A stretch of 64,000 nucleotides of DNA from Rhodohalobacter barkolensis (GCF_002834295.1 NZ_PISP01000003.1:248001-312000); one strand, 5' to 3'. Shown: positions 36,812 through 46,175, counted from the first letter of the stretch. Program-made: numbers and translations. The notes: generated from the sequence alone by a model not told the origin.

Positions 36812-38113
36812 TTATGGAATTTTATTCAAAATTCTACCCGGGAGGTAGAACATTAGCGCGGCTCCTCTCACAATCATAAACAGGAGCATAGCCAGCCACA
36901 ATCCATGAATTAAAATGAGTTCTGTTCCAATATAGTAGGCAGGCAAAAAGAATAGAAAAGTAGCTGCAAGCATTGTATTTCGCATCGGTCCTGTTTCCGT
37001 AGCCCCAATAAAAACACCATCCAGAATATAACAGAAACTGGAAACAAGCGGTGCCATCACTGTCCAGAAGAGAACAACTTTTGCGAGTTCAATCACCTCT
37101 GCATTGTTGGTAAAGATTCTTAAAATAGCATCACCGAACACACCGTAGGCAATTGTCCCAATCATCCCCAAAACCAATCCCCATCCAAGGTTGTAGTAAA
37201 CGGCCTTTCGAAGTCCCTCCTGATCGCGCCGCCCTTTGTACTTCCCAACCAGACTTTCTGCGGCGTAAGCAAAACCGTCAATTCCGTACGATGCAACCAT
37301 CCAAAGCTGAAGCAGAATTGTATTGGCAGCCAAAACCAAGTCACCTTGCTTGGCCGACATTGCTGTAAAAAACGAGAAGGTGAAAATCAGGCAAAGCGTA
37401 CGGATAAAAATATCCCGGTTTACCGAAAAATATCTCTTCAGTTCATCCGGATTAAACAGCTCTGTTCTGATAAAATGAGACAGGTATCGCTTGTACCGTT
37501 TCACATAAAGGTAAACAGCCAGGCCGAGGGCCAGGTAAGTAGAAATCAAGGTTCCATACGCCACACCGTCTACATGCATATCCAAGACCTGGATAAAAAA
37601 GATGTTGAGAACAATGTTCAGCAGATTATGAACAATCGTCACAATCATCGGGTATTTGGCGTTTTGCATCCCGAGGAACCAACCATTCAGTCCGTAAAGT
37701 GCTAAAACAGCCGGCGCCGTGTAGATCCGAATATCGAAGTAGACCTTTGTAAAATTCGCAACTTCGCTGCTGCTATCGATAACCCACAAACTGAACAGCG
37801 CAATGGGTGACTGCAACAGGATGATCAGCAGCCCCATCGACCAGGCAATGAGCTGCACCCTGGCCAGTATCATCATCATACCCTGCCGGTTGCGTCCGCC
37901 ATACTCTTGCGCCGTTAATCCGGTAGTCCCCATTCTCAAAAAGCCAAATCCCCAGAACAAAAAATTAAAAATCATGCCCCCTACCGCCAGCGCTCCTAAA
38001 TAGTACACCTGATCTAAGTGACCGACCAGCGCTGTATCCACCACACCGAGCAGCGGAACCGAAAGGTTGCTGATGATATTGGGAATGGCCAGTTTAAGTA
38101 TATTCTTGTTCAA
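36812..38113 (-). CDS. MATE-family efflux transporter (DinF/NorM-like)
   Basis: The 433-residue polytopic protein has about 12 membrane helices. The start (NILKLAIPNIISNLSVPLLGVVDTALVGHL) carries the MatE pattern, and the repeat in the second half (YGIDGFAYAAESLVGKYKGRRD) supports the DinF-like branch. It exports drugs or metabolites using sodium or proton gradients. The start appears to be TTG. It is divergent from the TPMT-like gene with 72 bases between. Confidence 0.9.
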   Translation of the reverse strand: MNKNILKLAIPNIISNLSVPLLGVVDTALVGHLDQVYYLGALAVGGMIFNFLFWGFGFLRMGTTGLTAQEYGGRNRQGMMMILARVQLIAWSMGLLIILLQSPIALFSLWVIDSSSEVANFTKVYFDIRIYTAPAVLALYGLNGWFLGMQNAKYPMIVTIVHNLLNIVLNIFFIQVLDMHVDGVAYGTLISTYLALGLAVYLYVKRYKRYLSHFIRTELFNPDELKRYFSVNRDIFIRTLCLIFTFSFFTAMSAKQGDLVLAANTILLQLWMVASYGIDGFAYAAESLVGKYKGRRDQEGLRKAVYYNLGWGLVLGMIGTIAYGVFGDAILRIFTNNAEVIELAKVVLFWTVMAPLVSSFCYILDGVFIGATETGPMRNTMLAATFLFFLPAYYIGTELILIHGLWLAMLLFMIVRGAALMFYLPGRILNKIP

Positions 38114-38185
38114 GAAAAGATGGTTACATTGGCGGCGGAATAAGCGTCAAAACTATCGTAAAATTTCTAAGAAAGAAAACCTGAT

Positions 38186-38851
38186 ATGGAATTGAGTTAT
38201 TGGGAAAGCCGATGGAGAAAAAATAAAATCGGATTTCACATGCCGGACGGATATCTCGCACTTGAAAAACATCTGAAAACGCTGACCTTTCCTCAAGATG
38301 GCACAGTTCTGGTACCTCTTTGTGGGAAAAGCGTAGATTTGATCACGCTCTCAAAATATTTCGGGAAAGTGATGGGGGTTGAGTTTTCGGAGAAAGCTAT
38401 CCTGGAATTTTTTCGCGAACAGAATCTGGAGTATTCGGTATCAACTTTCGCAAATTTCAAAATATATACTTCGGGAATATTTGAGCTCTGGTGCGGTGAT
38501 TTCATGAAACTGCCGGCGCACAAAATCAAACCTGTAGATCTTATTTACGACAAGGCTGCACTCGTTGCTCTGCCTGAAAACAGAAGAGGCGGGTACATGG
38601 AAAAACTGTTAAGTCTCACCTCAGATCATACCGATATTCTGCTTCATCACTTCATTTATGCTCAGAATGAAATGCCGGGTCCGCCGTTTAGTGTTCCCGA
38701 TGATGAGCTAATGCACTATATAGGCTCTGATTACCAAACTAAAATCCTGGAAGAGAACAGAATTGACATAAATCGGTTCAAAAAATTCCAAAAACGGGGT
38801 CTGAAGAGCGGACTAATGGAAAGATTTATTCTTTTTACATCTAAAAGTTGA
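38186..38851 (+). CDS. Thiopurine S-methyltransferase (TPMT)-family protein
   Basis: The 221-residue SAM-dependent methyltransferase begins with YWESRWRKNKIGFHMPD, the TPMT N-terminal signature, followed by VLVPLCGKSVDLITLS (SAM site) and VMGVEFSEKAI and the YDKAALVALP block. Bacterial members methylate thiols, selenite or tellurite. The environmental substrate is unclear. It is well aligned across its whole length and appears intact. Confidence 0.92.
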   Translation: MELSYWESRWRKNKIGFHMPDGYLALEKHLKTLTFPQDGTVLVPLCGKSVDLITLSKYFGKVMGVEFSEKAILEFFREQNLEYSVSTFANFKIYTSGIFELWCGDFMKLPAHKIKPVDLIYDKAALVALPENRRGGYMEKLLSLTSDHTDILLHHFIYAQNEMPGPPFSVPDDELMHYIGSDYQTKILEENRIDINRFKKFQKRGLKSGLMERFILFTSKS

Positions 38852-38977
38852 AGAAAACCTTCAATATTTGTTAAGATTAGCCTTTATTCGAGTAAGAAGG
38901 TTGCATATCAAATTACCTGCAATTATTTTCTGATTCGCATTTACATTCCCATATCGTAAACCAACATATTTTCTCAC

Positions 38978-39454
38978 ATGGATTTATACACGCGCAACAA
39001 GATTTTAACAGTCGTTCTCGGTATTCTTATCGTAGCCCTGTCATATTTTCTGTACCGGTCTATCGTTGACCCTTACCAGGAAGTTATTGAAGAAAGAGAA
39101 ATGGTAGAACGTGAACGACACCGTATGGAGTTGGTTCGCGATGTTTTAGTACAGTATCGAAATAGAAGAGGAAATTTCCCTCCAACTGATGGCGGACTTG
39201 ACAGTCTTGTTCAGTTCCTGAAAACTGATGAATTCATTGTTGAACGAGCTGATTCTCTCTTCACATTTATGCCCCCCAGCACGTACAGTGCCGACTCTTT
39301 GGTTTTCTCTCCAAGACCTCCGCACAATAAGTTTGAGTATACCCTGAACGATACGATCCGACCACGGCTCTATCTTCTTGAAAATCCGGGCACGGATGAT
39401 AAGATTGGCGACCTACAGCGAACTACGTTGCTGAACGCGCCTAACTGGAATTAA
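38978..39454 (+). CDS. Single-pass membrane protein, pseudopilin-like segment
   Basis: The 158-residue protein has one N-terminal membrane helix (ILTVVLGILIVALSYFLYRSI), a charged helix (EEREMVERERHRMELVRDVL) and then RRGNFPPTDGGLDSLVQFL, which resembles the mature region of type II secretion pseudopilins (YPTTxxGLxALV). There is no prepilin-peptidase G|F-T-L-x-E site. It lies 1 base upstream of the DUF3822 gene and begins a likely four-gene operon with DUF3822, rsmD and coaD. Function unknown. Confidence 0.7.
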   Translation: MDLYTRNKILTVVLGILIVALSYFLYRSIVDPYQEVIEEREMVERERHRMELVRDVLVQYRNRRGNFPPTDGGLDSLVQFLKTDEFIVERADSLFTFMPPSTYSADSLVFSPRPPHNKFEYTLNDTIRPRLYLLENPGTDDKIGDLQRTTLLNAPNWN

Positions 39455-39455
39455 T

Positions 39456-40343
39456 ATGGCAATTGGTGGTTCTTGTCTCGGGGTTTCATATGCCGACAAT
39501 CATTTGTTCTACTCGGTTAATGACCCCGAAAAAAAGGACCATCTGAACCATATTGGCAGCATCGATTTTAATTTCGATGTACAGCAAGCCATTATTACGG
39601 GGAGCGAAAATGGGTTTCCCGCTATAAAAAGCTCTCTCGAAAATCTAAAAGAGAAATTCAACTGCTCTACAGTTAAAATTCTCTCCCCCGCAACAGAAGA
39701 GTGCTGGACCATTGTTCCCCGCTCTGTGTATGAAGATTCCTCCGAACGCGAGGCACACATCTCCCTGCTTATGCACGGTGTTCAACGCAGCCAGGTTGAA
39801 ACCACATGGATTCCAGTAAGCAATGCCGATTACAAACTGCTCCTGCTCAGAAACACAGAAACAATGCAGGGGTTTAATTACCTTCTGGGCGAATTTACAG
39901 ATTCAGAATACGTTGCTGAGTTTGAAATAGGCGCCGATTGGCAGACACACAGCCGTGCCAGCGGCTCTTTTATGAAAGTTTATTGCCAAAAAAACTATAT
40001 CTCTGCGGCTTCATTTATTTTGGGAAAACTGAGGGGTTGTACATTTATCCGGCATGAAAATGCGGCCGACCTGCCCTATCTCTGGAATATGTATGCCGAT
40101 AAACTGAGTTGGATGAATGGGCTGCACGACACGATTTATGTATATGGCCAACACAGCCACTCAGTAATTGAATCACTCAGTACGTTTTGGGACGATTCCG
40201 GACCCGTTCAAGTGATGAACTCACTTCAGGCAATGCATGTTGATGCGGATGAAAAAACGTATGGGTTTAAGCTGGAAAGTGCTTACCCCGCTATTATGAT
40301 GAGTTTGAATAAAGACGCTGAAATTGAAGACCCGACGTCATGA
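39456..40343 (+). CDS. DUF3822-family protein
   Basis: The 295-residue protein lacks enzymatic motifs I can name. The order directly before rsmD (4-base ATGA overlap) and coaD, the length and the ASKHA-like N-terminal strands (GVSYADNHLFYSV) fit the DUF3822 family, which in Bacteroidota is habitually linked to rsmD. A structural relation to type II/IV pilus-assembly PilM-like ATPase folds is conceivable given the preceding pseudopilin-like gene, but that is speculative. Confidence 0.75.
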   Translation: MAIGGSCLGVSYADNHLFYSVNDPEKKDHLNHIGSIDFNFDVQQAIITGSENGFPAIKSSLENLKEKFNCSTVKILSPATEECWTIVPRSVYEDSSEREAHISLLMHGVQRSQVETTWIPVSNADYKLLLLRNTETMQGFNYLLGEFTDSEYVAEFEIGADWQTHSRASGSFMKVYCQKNYISAASFILGKLRGCTFIRHENAADLPYLWNMYADKLSWMNGLHDTIYVYGQHSHSVIESLSTFWDDSGPVQVMNSLQAMHVDADEKTYGFKLESAYPAIMMSLNKDAEIEDPTS

Positions 40344-40894
40344 GAATTATTACAGGCAAACTGAAAGGGCGAAACATTCCGGTCCCAAATACAGACCTGT
40401 TGCGCCCCACTACTGACCGTACCAAAGAGGGAATCTTTGCCGTCATTGATGCACGAACCTATTTTGATAATACCCGTGTACTCGATCTTTTTGCTGGTAG
40501 CGGAAACCTGGGTTTTGAAGCTATTTCCAGAGGGGCTTCCTCCGTTTTGTTTGTAGACCAGGAAATTGATCATATCAAACAGATTGAAAAAACTGCAAAC
40601 CTGTTTGGTGTCGAAAATCAGATCAGTACACTAAAGCTCGAAATTGAAAACTTTCTGGAAAAAACAGAGTACGGCTCATTCGATTTCATCTTTGCCGATC
40701 CACCTTACGATTACTTCTGGATGACAGAAATGATCGGTCAGGTTATGGAAGGATCGCTTCTAAAGGATGACGGTTGGTTTATCCTGGAACACGATAAACG
40801 GCACGATTTTTCTGACCACCCACAATGCCGGTTTTCAAAAGCGTATGGCCGAACCATTGCATCCATATTTCGCCATACGGACGAAGGATTTTAA
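40340..40894 (+). CDS. rsmD: 16S rRNA (guanine966-N2)-methyltransferase RsmD
   Basis: The 184-residue enzyme starts MRIITGKLKGRNIPVP. Its SAM-binding motif is VLDLFAGSGNLGFEA and its amino-methylase motif is FADPPYDYF (DPPY). RsmD modifies the small ribosomal subunit RNA. It overlaps the DUF3822 gene by 4 bases and precedes coaD by about 115 bases, a very common order. Confidence 0.95.
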   Translation: MRIITGKLKGRNIPVPNTDLLRPTTDRTKEGIFAVIDARTYFDNTRVLDLFAGSGNLGFEAISRGASSVLFVDQEIDHIKQIEKTANLFGVENQISTLKLEIENFLEKTEYGSFDFIFADPPYDYFWMTEMIGQVMEGSLLKDDGWFILEHDKRHDFSDHPQCRFSKAYGRTIASIFRHTDEGF

Positions 40895-41010
40895 CTCACC
40901 ATAATCCGAGTTCACTTCCCGTATTATCATATTTACATTCCAGGGATTGGTGTATCAATTTGAATATCTATACTTTATTCAGAAATCTACACTTAATGAA
41001 TCACTCTCAA

Positions 41011-41502
41011 ATGGAACGTATTGCACTCTACCCCGGATCGTTTGATCCCTGGACAAACGGCCACCTCGATATCCTGAGCCGAGCCGTTAAAATGTTTGAT
41101 AAGATTATTGTTACTGTTGCGGTCAACAATAAAAAAAATGCAGTCTTCACCGGAGAGGAGAGAATTGAGTTAATCAGAGAGTCGATTCAAGATTATGACT
41201 GGTCAGATCAGGTAGAGATCATTCAATTTACGGGACTGCTGATTGATCTGGCCCGAAAGAAAGATGTCAATGTATTGCTGCGCGGAGTTCGGCAGATTTC
41301 AGATTTTGAATATGAATTCAGAATGGCTTTAGCCAACCGGCGCCTTGCCCCGGAGGTTGATACGGTCTTTCTGATGCCGGATGAACAACTCACCTTTATC
41401 TCTGCCACCATCGTTAAAGAGATCGCTGCCTGGAATGGCGATTTAAACAGTTTTGTCCCTGATAATGTGGCAAAAGCCCTACGGGAAAAATACAACAGTT
41501 AA
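41011..41502 (+). CDS. coaD: Phosphopantetheine adenylyltransferase
   Basis: The 163-residue enzyme performs the penultimate step of coenzyme A synthesis. MERIALYPGSFDPWTNGHLDI contains the nucleotidyltransferase T/H-x-G-H motif; later RGVRQISDFEYEFRMALANR and FISATIVKEIAAWNGD match CoaD. I place the start at ATG 41011 because it gives the standard family N-terminus and length. An ATG at 40996 adds five residues, and a longer open frame upstream overlaps rsmD and is unlikely. Confidence 0.95.
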   Translation: MERIALYPGSFDPWTNGHLDILSRAVKMFDKIIVTVAVNNKKNAVFTGEERIELIRESIQDYDWSDQVEIIQFTGLLIDLARKKDVNVLLRGVRQISDFEYEFRMALANRRLAPEVDTVFLMPDEQLTFISATIVKEIAAWNGDLNSFVPDNVAKALREKYNS

Positions 41503-41655
41503 ACCCTGACGCGCCCCTTCTCAGAAACCGTTTGCCACGTGCATCAATTAATGTGTATTATAAAAGTCTGTCATTATTTGAGTGCAGTTTTGAGAACGAA
41601 ATGCAAACTGTTTGGAGTTATATCAACCAAACATTAACAAAAAATAGCAGCATAG

Positions 41656-42129
41656 ATGATTTCAAAAGGAGAAAAAATTGATACGGATTTTACGTTAAAC
41701 GTTGTTGAAAACGGCAAGGAGAAAGAAGTTCAATTCTCAAATTTATTGACTCGCCCAACCATCGTTTCTGTTTACATGCGTAACAATACCAGTGGTTGCG
41801 ACAAACAGAACAGGAGCCTTGCAGAACACGCAGATGAATTTGACAAGAAAGGATTCAATCTTGTTGCATTGAGTAAAGACACCTGTGGTTCGCATAAAAA
41901 TTACGCCGAAAAACTCGACATCAACTACACACTGGCATCCGATCCTGATTTTAAATTTGCCAATGCAACAGATTCCATTGTAGAGAAGAAGATGTACGGG
42001 AAAACATTTGACGCACCTTCTCGTTCTGCCTTTATCATCGATACGGATGGAACTGTACTTGGAGTTATCGAAAAAATCAATACCAAAGCACATGCCGAAG
42101 AGTTATTTGAGCTGATTGAAACGCTTTAA
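41656..42129 (+). CDS. Peroxiredoxin (AhpC/TSA, BCP-like)
   Basis: The 157-residue thioredoxin-fold protein has the peroxidatic cysteine in RNNTSGCDKQ (Cys48). The usual P-x-x-x-T-x-x-C motif keeps Thr45 but has Met in place of Pro. A second cysteine (LSKDTCGSH, Cys77) could resolve the disulfide. The C-terminal RSAFIIDTDGTVLGVI block is typical. It should reduce peroxides using thioredoxin. It precedes topA by about 65 bases. Confidence 0.85.
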   Translation: MISKGEKIDTDFTLNVVENGKEKEVQFSNLLTRPTIVSVYMRNNTSGCDKQNRSLAEHADEFDKKGFNLVALSKDTCGSHKNYAEKLDINYTLASDPDFKFANATDSIVEKKMYGKTFDAPSRSAFIIDTDGTVLGVIEKINTKAHAEELFELIETL

Positions 42130-42194
42130 ATAGAACCGGCATCCTTATGAAACCGATGGAAACTGCATCGGTAAACCTGAAGATAGATTACCAC

Positions 42195-44744
42195 ATGAAA
42201 TCGTTAGTAATAGTAGAGTCCCCTACAAAAACAAAGACAATTAAGAAGTATCTGCCTAAAGGTTATGTGGTGGATTCTTCCATGGGGCATATCCGCGACC
42301 TCCCCTCATCCGCAAAAGAGATACCGGCCAAGTATAAAAAAGAGGAGTGGTCAAATCTTGGCATTAATGTAGACGACCGTTATGACCCACTCTACGTGGT
42401 TCCCGCCGGAAAGAAAAAGATTGTTACAAAGCTGAAAAAAGAGCTGAAAGATGCCGATGAGCTGATACTCGCAACGGATGAAGACCGGGAAGGTGAAGCA
42501 ATTTCATGGCACCTGACCGAGCTGTTAAAACCAACAGTTCCGGTAAAACGGATGGTGTTTCGAGAGATTACAAAGGAAGCTATTCAAAATGCACTCGAAA
42601 ACTTTCGGGATATCGACATGAACCTGGTTCATGCTCAGGAAACACGCCGTATTCTGGATCGACTTGCCGGTTATACCATCTCTCCGCTGCTGTGGAAGAA
42701 AATTGCTCCCGGACTTTCTGCAGGACGTGTTCAGTCTGTTGCCGTTGAGTTCCTGGTTTCCCGCGAGCGGGAACGGATGAAATTCAGAAGTGCTACCTAT
42801 TTCGACCTGAAAGCACAGCTCTCTAAAGAAGGTGATAAAAAGAATAAATTTTCAGGTGATCTCACTCACCTGAATGGCAAGCGCCTGGCCAGCGGTAAAG
42901 ATTTTGATGAGAATACCGGCAAACTGAAAAAGCCGGACAGTGTAGTTCTTTTAGAAAAAGAGGATTCTGAAAACCTTCGGGACCTTCTCAATGAGGCTGC
43001 CTGGTCTGTTACGGATATTGATGTAAAAACTCAGAAGCGAAATCCCGCTCCTCCATTCATTACCTCAACGCTTCAGCAGGAAGCAAACCGGAAGTTTGGA
43101 TTTTCGGCCCGAGATACGATGAGTATCGCACAAAAACTGTACGAAAACGGTTTGATTACCTACATGCGTACAGACTCCATGAACCTTTCCGGTCAGGCAA
43201 TTAATGCCGCACGGAATGAGGTTGAAAAACAGTATGGGGAAGAGTATCTGTTTAAGCGTGTCCGGAATTACGGGAAATCGAAAGGAGCTCAGGAAGCCCA
43301 CGAGGCTATTCGTCCGGCCGGCTCAAGTTTCGTTCATCCGGAAAAGGCCAAGCTAAGCGGACGCCAGTTTAAACTCTACGATTTGATCTGGAAACGTACC
43401 ATTGCGACTCAGATGGCGGAAGCAAAACTGGAGTTTACCAACGTAACCATTACGGCTAAAAAAGACGATACAGAAGCTGATTTCCGTTCAGGCGGTAAAA
43501 AGATTCTATTCCCCGGTTATTTCCGTGCCTATGTGGAGGGAAGTGACGATCCGGATGCTGCGCTCGAAAACCAGGAAATTTTTCTGCCCGACATGAAGGA
43601 AGGTGAAGGAATTGATCTGCATGATCTGGAATCCATTTCTCACGAAACAAAACCACCTGCACGCTTTACTGAGGCTACTCTTGTCAAAGAGCTTGAAAAG
43701 AGAGGCGTAGGACGCCCCAGTACGTACGCTACAATTATCAGCACCATTCAGGATCGCGGTTATGCTCAGAAAGCAGGGAAAACCCTGGTCCCGACGTACA
43801 CCGCATTTGCTGTAACTGAGCTTCTTGAAAAACACTTCCCTGAAATTGTAGACAGTGACTTTACCTCATCGCTTGAAGATAAGCTGGATCAAATTGCCAA
43901 AGGCAAATACGACCCGGTAAAATATTTGGATGACTACTACAAAGGTGAAAACGGACTAAAGGAGAAAGTCGATCAGCGTGAAGATAAAATTGACCCGCAG
44001 GAAGCCAGATTACTGGACCTGCCTATTGAAGGGTTAAACGGAATGCAGGTTCATGTGGGTCGTTACGGTCCCTATGTAAAGGGAGAGATTGACGGTGAAG
44101 AAGTGACGACTTCACTTCCGGTTGATCTGGATCCGGGAGAGCTCTCTGCTGATAAAATCAGAGAGTTGATCAAGGCTGAAAAAGAGGGGCCTAAATCGCT
44201 TGGAAACCACCCGGGTACCGGAGAGCCCGTGTTTGTGCTTTCGGGCCGTTACGGGCCTTATGTGCAGCTCGGAGAGGTAACAGAAGAGAACAAGAAGCCT
44301 AAACGAGTATCCCTTCTGAAGGGAATGAAACCGGATGACGTTGATTTTGATCTGGCCGTCTCACTACTGGAACTCCCTCGAACTTTGGGTGAACACCCTG
44401 AAACCGGCAAAGTTGTAAAAGCCGGAGTAGGCAGATACGGACCTTATGTATTGCACGACGGTACATTCAAATCCTTGAAAAAAGATGACAATGTCCTGAC
44501 GGTTGATCTCGACCGGGCCGTTCAATTGCTTAAAGAGAAGAGCAAGGGAAGCCGGGGAAGTTCAACTATTGCAGAGCTTGGAAACCATCCTGAAACGGAC
44601 AAGCCGGTAAAAGTAATGACCGGACGATACGGTCCCTACCTGAAATATGGCAAGAAAAACGTGTCGCTTCCCAAAGGAACAGAACCCGAAAAAGTATCGA
44701 TGGGAGATGCAGTTCGCTTAATTGAAGAAAAAGGGAAGAAGTAA
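42195..44744 (+). CDS. topA: DNA topoisomerase I
   Basis: The 849-residue type IA topoisomerase relaxes negative supercoils. MKSLVIVESPTKTKTIKKYL opens the Toprim domain, and ATDEDREGEAISWHL carries its acidic metal motif. The catalytic tyrosine is Tyr323 in GLITYMRTDSMNLS. Instead of zinc fingers, the C-terminus has four GRYGPY-type repeats, as in many Bacteroidota. I choose ATG 42195; an in-frame ATG at 42147 would add 16 atypical residues. A strong terminator follows. Confidence 0.97.
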   Translation: MKSLVIVESPTKTKTIKKYLPKGYVVDSSMGHIRDLPSSAKEIPAKYKKEEWSNLGINVDDRYDPLYVVPAGKKKIVTKLKKELKDADELILATDEDREGEAISWHLTELLKPTVPVKRMVFREITKEAIQNALENFRDIDMNLVHAQETRRILDRLAGYTISPLLWKKIAPGLSAGRVQSVAVEFLVSRERERMKFRSATYFDLKAQLSKEGDKKNKFSGDLTHLNGKRLASGKDFDENTGKLKKPDSVVLLEKEDSENLRDLLNEAAWSVTDIDVKTQKRNPAPPFITSTLQQEANRKFGFSARDTMSIAQKLYENGLITYMRTDSMNLSGQAINAARNEVEKQYGEEYLFKRVRNYGKSKGAQEAHEAIRPAGSSFVHPEKAKLSGRQFKLYDLIWKRTIATQMAEAKLEFTNVTITAKKDDTEADFRSGGKKILFPGYFRAYVEGSDDPDAALENQEIFLPDMKEGEGIDLHDLESISHETKPPARFTEATLVKELEKRGVGRPSTYATIISTIQDRGYAQKAGKTLVPTYTAFAVTELLEKHFPEIVDSDFTSSLEDKLDQIAKGKYDPVKYLDDYYKGENGLKEKVDQREDKIDPQEARLLDLPIEGLNGMQVHVGRYGPYVKGEIDGEEVTTSLPVDLDPGELSADKIRELIKAEKEGPKSLGNHPGTGEPVFVLSGRYGPYVQLGEVTEENKKPKRVSLLKGMKPDDVDFDLAVSLLELPRTLGEHPETGKVVKAGVGRYGPYVLHDGTFKSLKKDDNVLTVDLDRAVQLLKEKSKGSRGSSTIAELGNHPETDKPVKVMTGRYGPYLKYGKKNVSLPKGTEPEKVSMGDAVRLIEEKGKK

Positions 44745-44766
44745 TTTTTTGCATTTAACCTGAAGA

Positions 44767-44797
44767 AAAGCCCAACAGTACTGTTGGGCTTTTTTTT
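44767..44797 (+). terminator. Rho-independent terminator after topA
   Basis: The near-perfect palindrome AAAAGCCCAACAG/CTGTTGGGCTTTT is followed by a run of T, starting 22 bases after the topA stop. Confidence 0.9.
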
Positions 44798-45152
44798 CTG
44801 TACAGGAGTTTCAGAAGGCGCACTAAATACTCCATCTTGAGATTTATCACATTTCCTACAGCTTACTTCTAAAGTATTTTCTCCAAACACGATCCGCAAT
44901 CGCGGATCAAATGTGAATAGCCCCGACTGCAAGTCGGGATAGTAGAAAAAGGTGATTATTTAGAATCCTGAAGGGGTTCAATATTTACCAGAGTTCGACT
45001 CATAGTATAATCTTTTGGCGAAACAGAAATCCATCGAAATCATATAATTTTATATTAAAACTCAGAGAATGACACCCCTTGCCACCTTCAAAGAGGGAAT
45101 TTTTAAACCCTTTGTCTAAACTAAAAATCAACCTTCAACGGGAATTAACTAC
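44798..45152. other. Gene-free stretch between topA and tag
   Basis: No gene is supported here. It holds a pair of palindromes (44891-44938). On the minus strand a short open frame runs through them and ends inside topA; it reads GENTLEVSCRKC, which looks protein-like but has no good start. The remaining 200 bases are A/T-rich and featureless. Confidence 0.6.
44891..44938. repeat. Two tandem palindromes, REP-like
   Basis: GATCCGC-AATC-GCGGATC (44891-44908) and CCCGACT-GCA-AGTCGGG (44922-44938) are 13 bases apart. Each can form a compact hairpin. This style of paired palindrome resembles dispersed repeats in related genomes, but only one copy is visible here. Confidence 0.6.
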
Positions 45153-45731
45153 TTACTCAGGATTCAGATCATGATATCGAAAACAGTCTGTGGTATGGTC
45201 GCTCACCAAACCGCACGCCTGCATATAGGCGTAAACGGTAGTACTGCCTAAGAATGAAAAACCTCTTCTTTTCAAATCCTTTGCTATTTGATCAGACAAT
45301 ACCGTTTTAGCAGGTACATCTTTCAGGGATTCAGGCGAATTTACGATTGGTTGGTGATCAACAAATTCCCAGATATACTTGTCAAATGAACCGAACTCTT
45401 TTTGTACTTCTAAAAAACACTTCGCATTGTTAATCGCAGATCGGATCTTCTTGTCGTATCGCACAATTCCTTCATTTTCCATCAATCGCGCCACATCCTC
45501 ATCTCCAAATCCTGCCACAACATTTGGATCAAAATCTGCAAATGCACTGCGGTACGCCTCTCTCTTTTTAAGAATGGTACTCCAGCTCAATCCGGCCTGG
45601 GCACTTTCAAGGATCAAAAATTCAAAGTGGACACGATCGTCATGCACCGGCACACCCCACTCCTCATCGTGATAGCGGACATACTGTTCAAAAGTATTTA
45701 CAACCCAGCTGCATCTCTTTTTTTGATCCAT
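45153..45731 (-). CDS. tag: DNA-3-methyladenine glycosylase I
   Basis: The 192-residue enzyme excises 3-methyladenine. Starting at ATG 45731 it reads MDQKKRCSWVVNTFEQYVRY, then HDEEWGVPVHDD and FLILESAQAGLSWSTILKKR, all Tag signatures; the zinc-binding cysteine and histidines (Cys near 7, and HTTDCFRYH at the end) are present. A TTG nine bases upstream is also in frame. It follows the YciI gene by 15 bases on the same strand and is probably co-transcribed. Confidence 0.95.
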   Translation of the reverse strand: MDQKKRCSWVVNTFEQYVRYHDEEWGVPVHDDRVHFEFLILESAQAGLSWSTILKKREAYRSAFADFDPNVVAGFGDEDVARLMENEGIVRYDKKIRSAINNAKCFLEVQKEFGSFDKYIWEFVDHQPIVNSPESLKDVPAKTVLSDQIAKDLKRRGFSFLGSTTVYAYMQACGLVSDHTTDCFRYHDLNPE

Positions 45732-45746
45732 CTCAAACAAAACTAA

Positions 45747-46175
45747 TTATTGTACAGTTGATCCTTTTGCCAGCCACCAGGGATGAACTTCAACCTCCAG
45801 ACGCCCTGCCTTCACCATCGGGTCTTCGCTCGCCAGTTTCTCCGCCTCTTCAATTGTAGCAACACTATAAACTGAAAATCCGCGAATATCACTCTCATCA
45901 CCGGTCGGCCCATTCAAATTAATAATCCCCTTTTCATACAAATTGCCCAAATACTCCAGGTGTTGCTGTTGAAGCCGGGCAGCTTCTTCGGGATTCTGAC
46001 TCCGCTCAGGTCCCGACTTCAGAAAAACGATGAAGTACTTCTGCATCGTCATCTCTTCACCGGCCCACTCATATACAAACGTTTCCGGAACAGCTGTAGA
46101 ATCGGTCTGCTGTGCTTCAGCAGTCATTACTGTTGCCGCCAAAGTCAGACCTAATGTTAAAAGTATTCTTCTCAT
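45747..46175 (-). CDS. Exported YciI-domain protein
   Basis: The 142-residue protein has a clear signal peptide (ILLTLGLTLAATVMTAEAQ), followed by a YciI/YCII-related ferredoxin-like domain (about 40-135) with YFIVFLKSGPER, HLEYLGNLYEKG and a final HPWWLA. YciI domains normally act in the cytoplasm, so export is unusual. The His-Asp pair of the family is partially recognisable (ASEDPMVKAGRLEVEVHPWW). The ligand is unknown. Confidence 0.85.
   Translation of the reverse strand: MRRILLTLGLTLAATVMTAEAQQTDSTAVPETFVYEWAGEEMTMQKYFIVFLKSGPERSQNPEEAARLQQQHLEYLGNLYEKGIINLNGPTGDESDIRGFSVYSVATIEEAEKLASEDPMVKAGRLEVEVHPWWLAKGSTVQ

Noticed and set aside
40825-41010. Extended coaD start overlapping rsmD
   Set aside because: The extra residues read as out-of-frame rsmD and the CoaD family begins at MERIALYPG.
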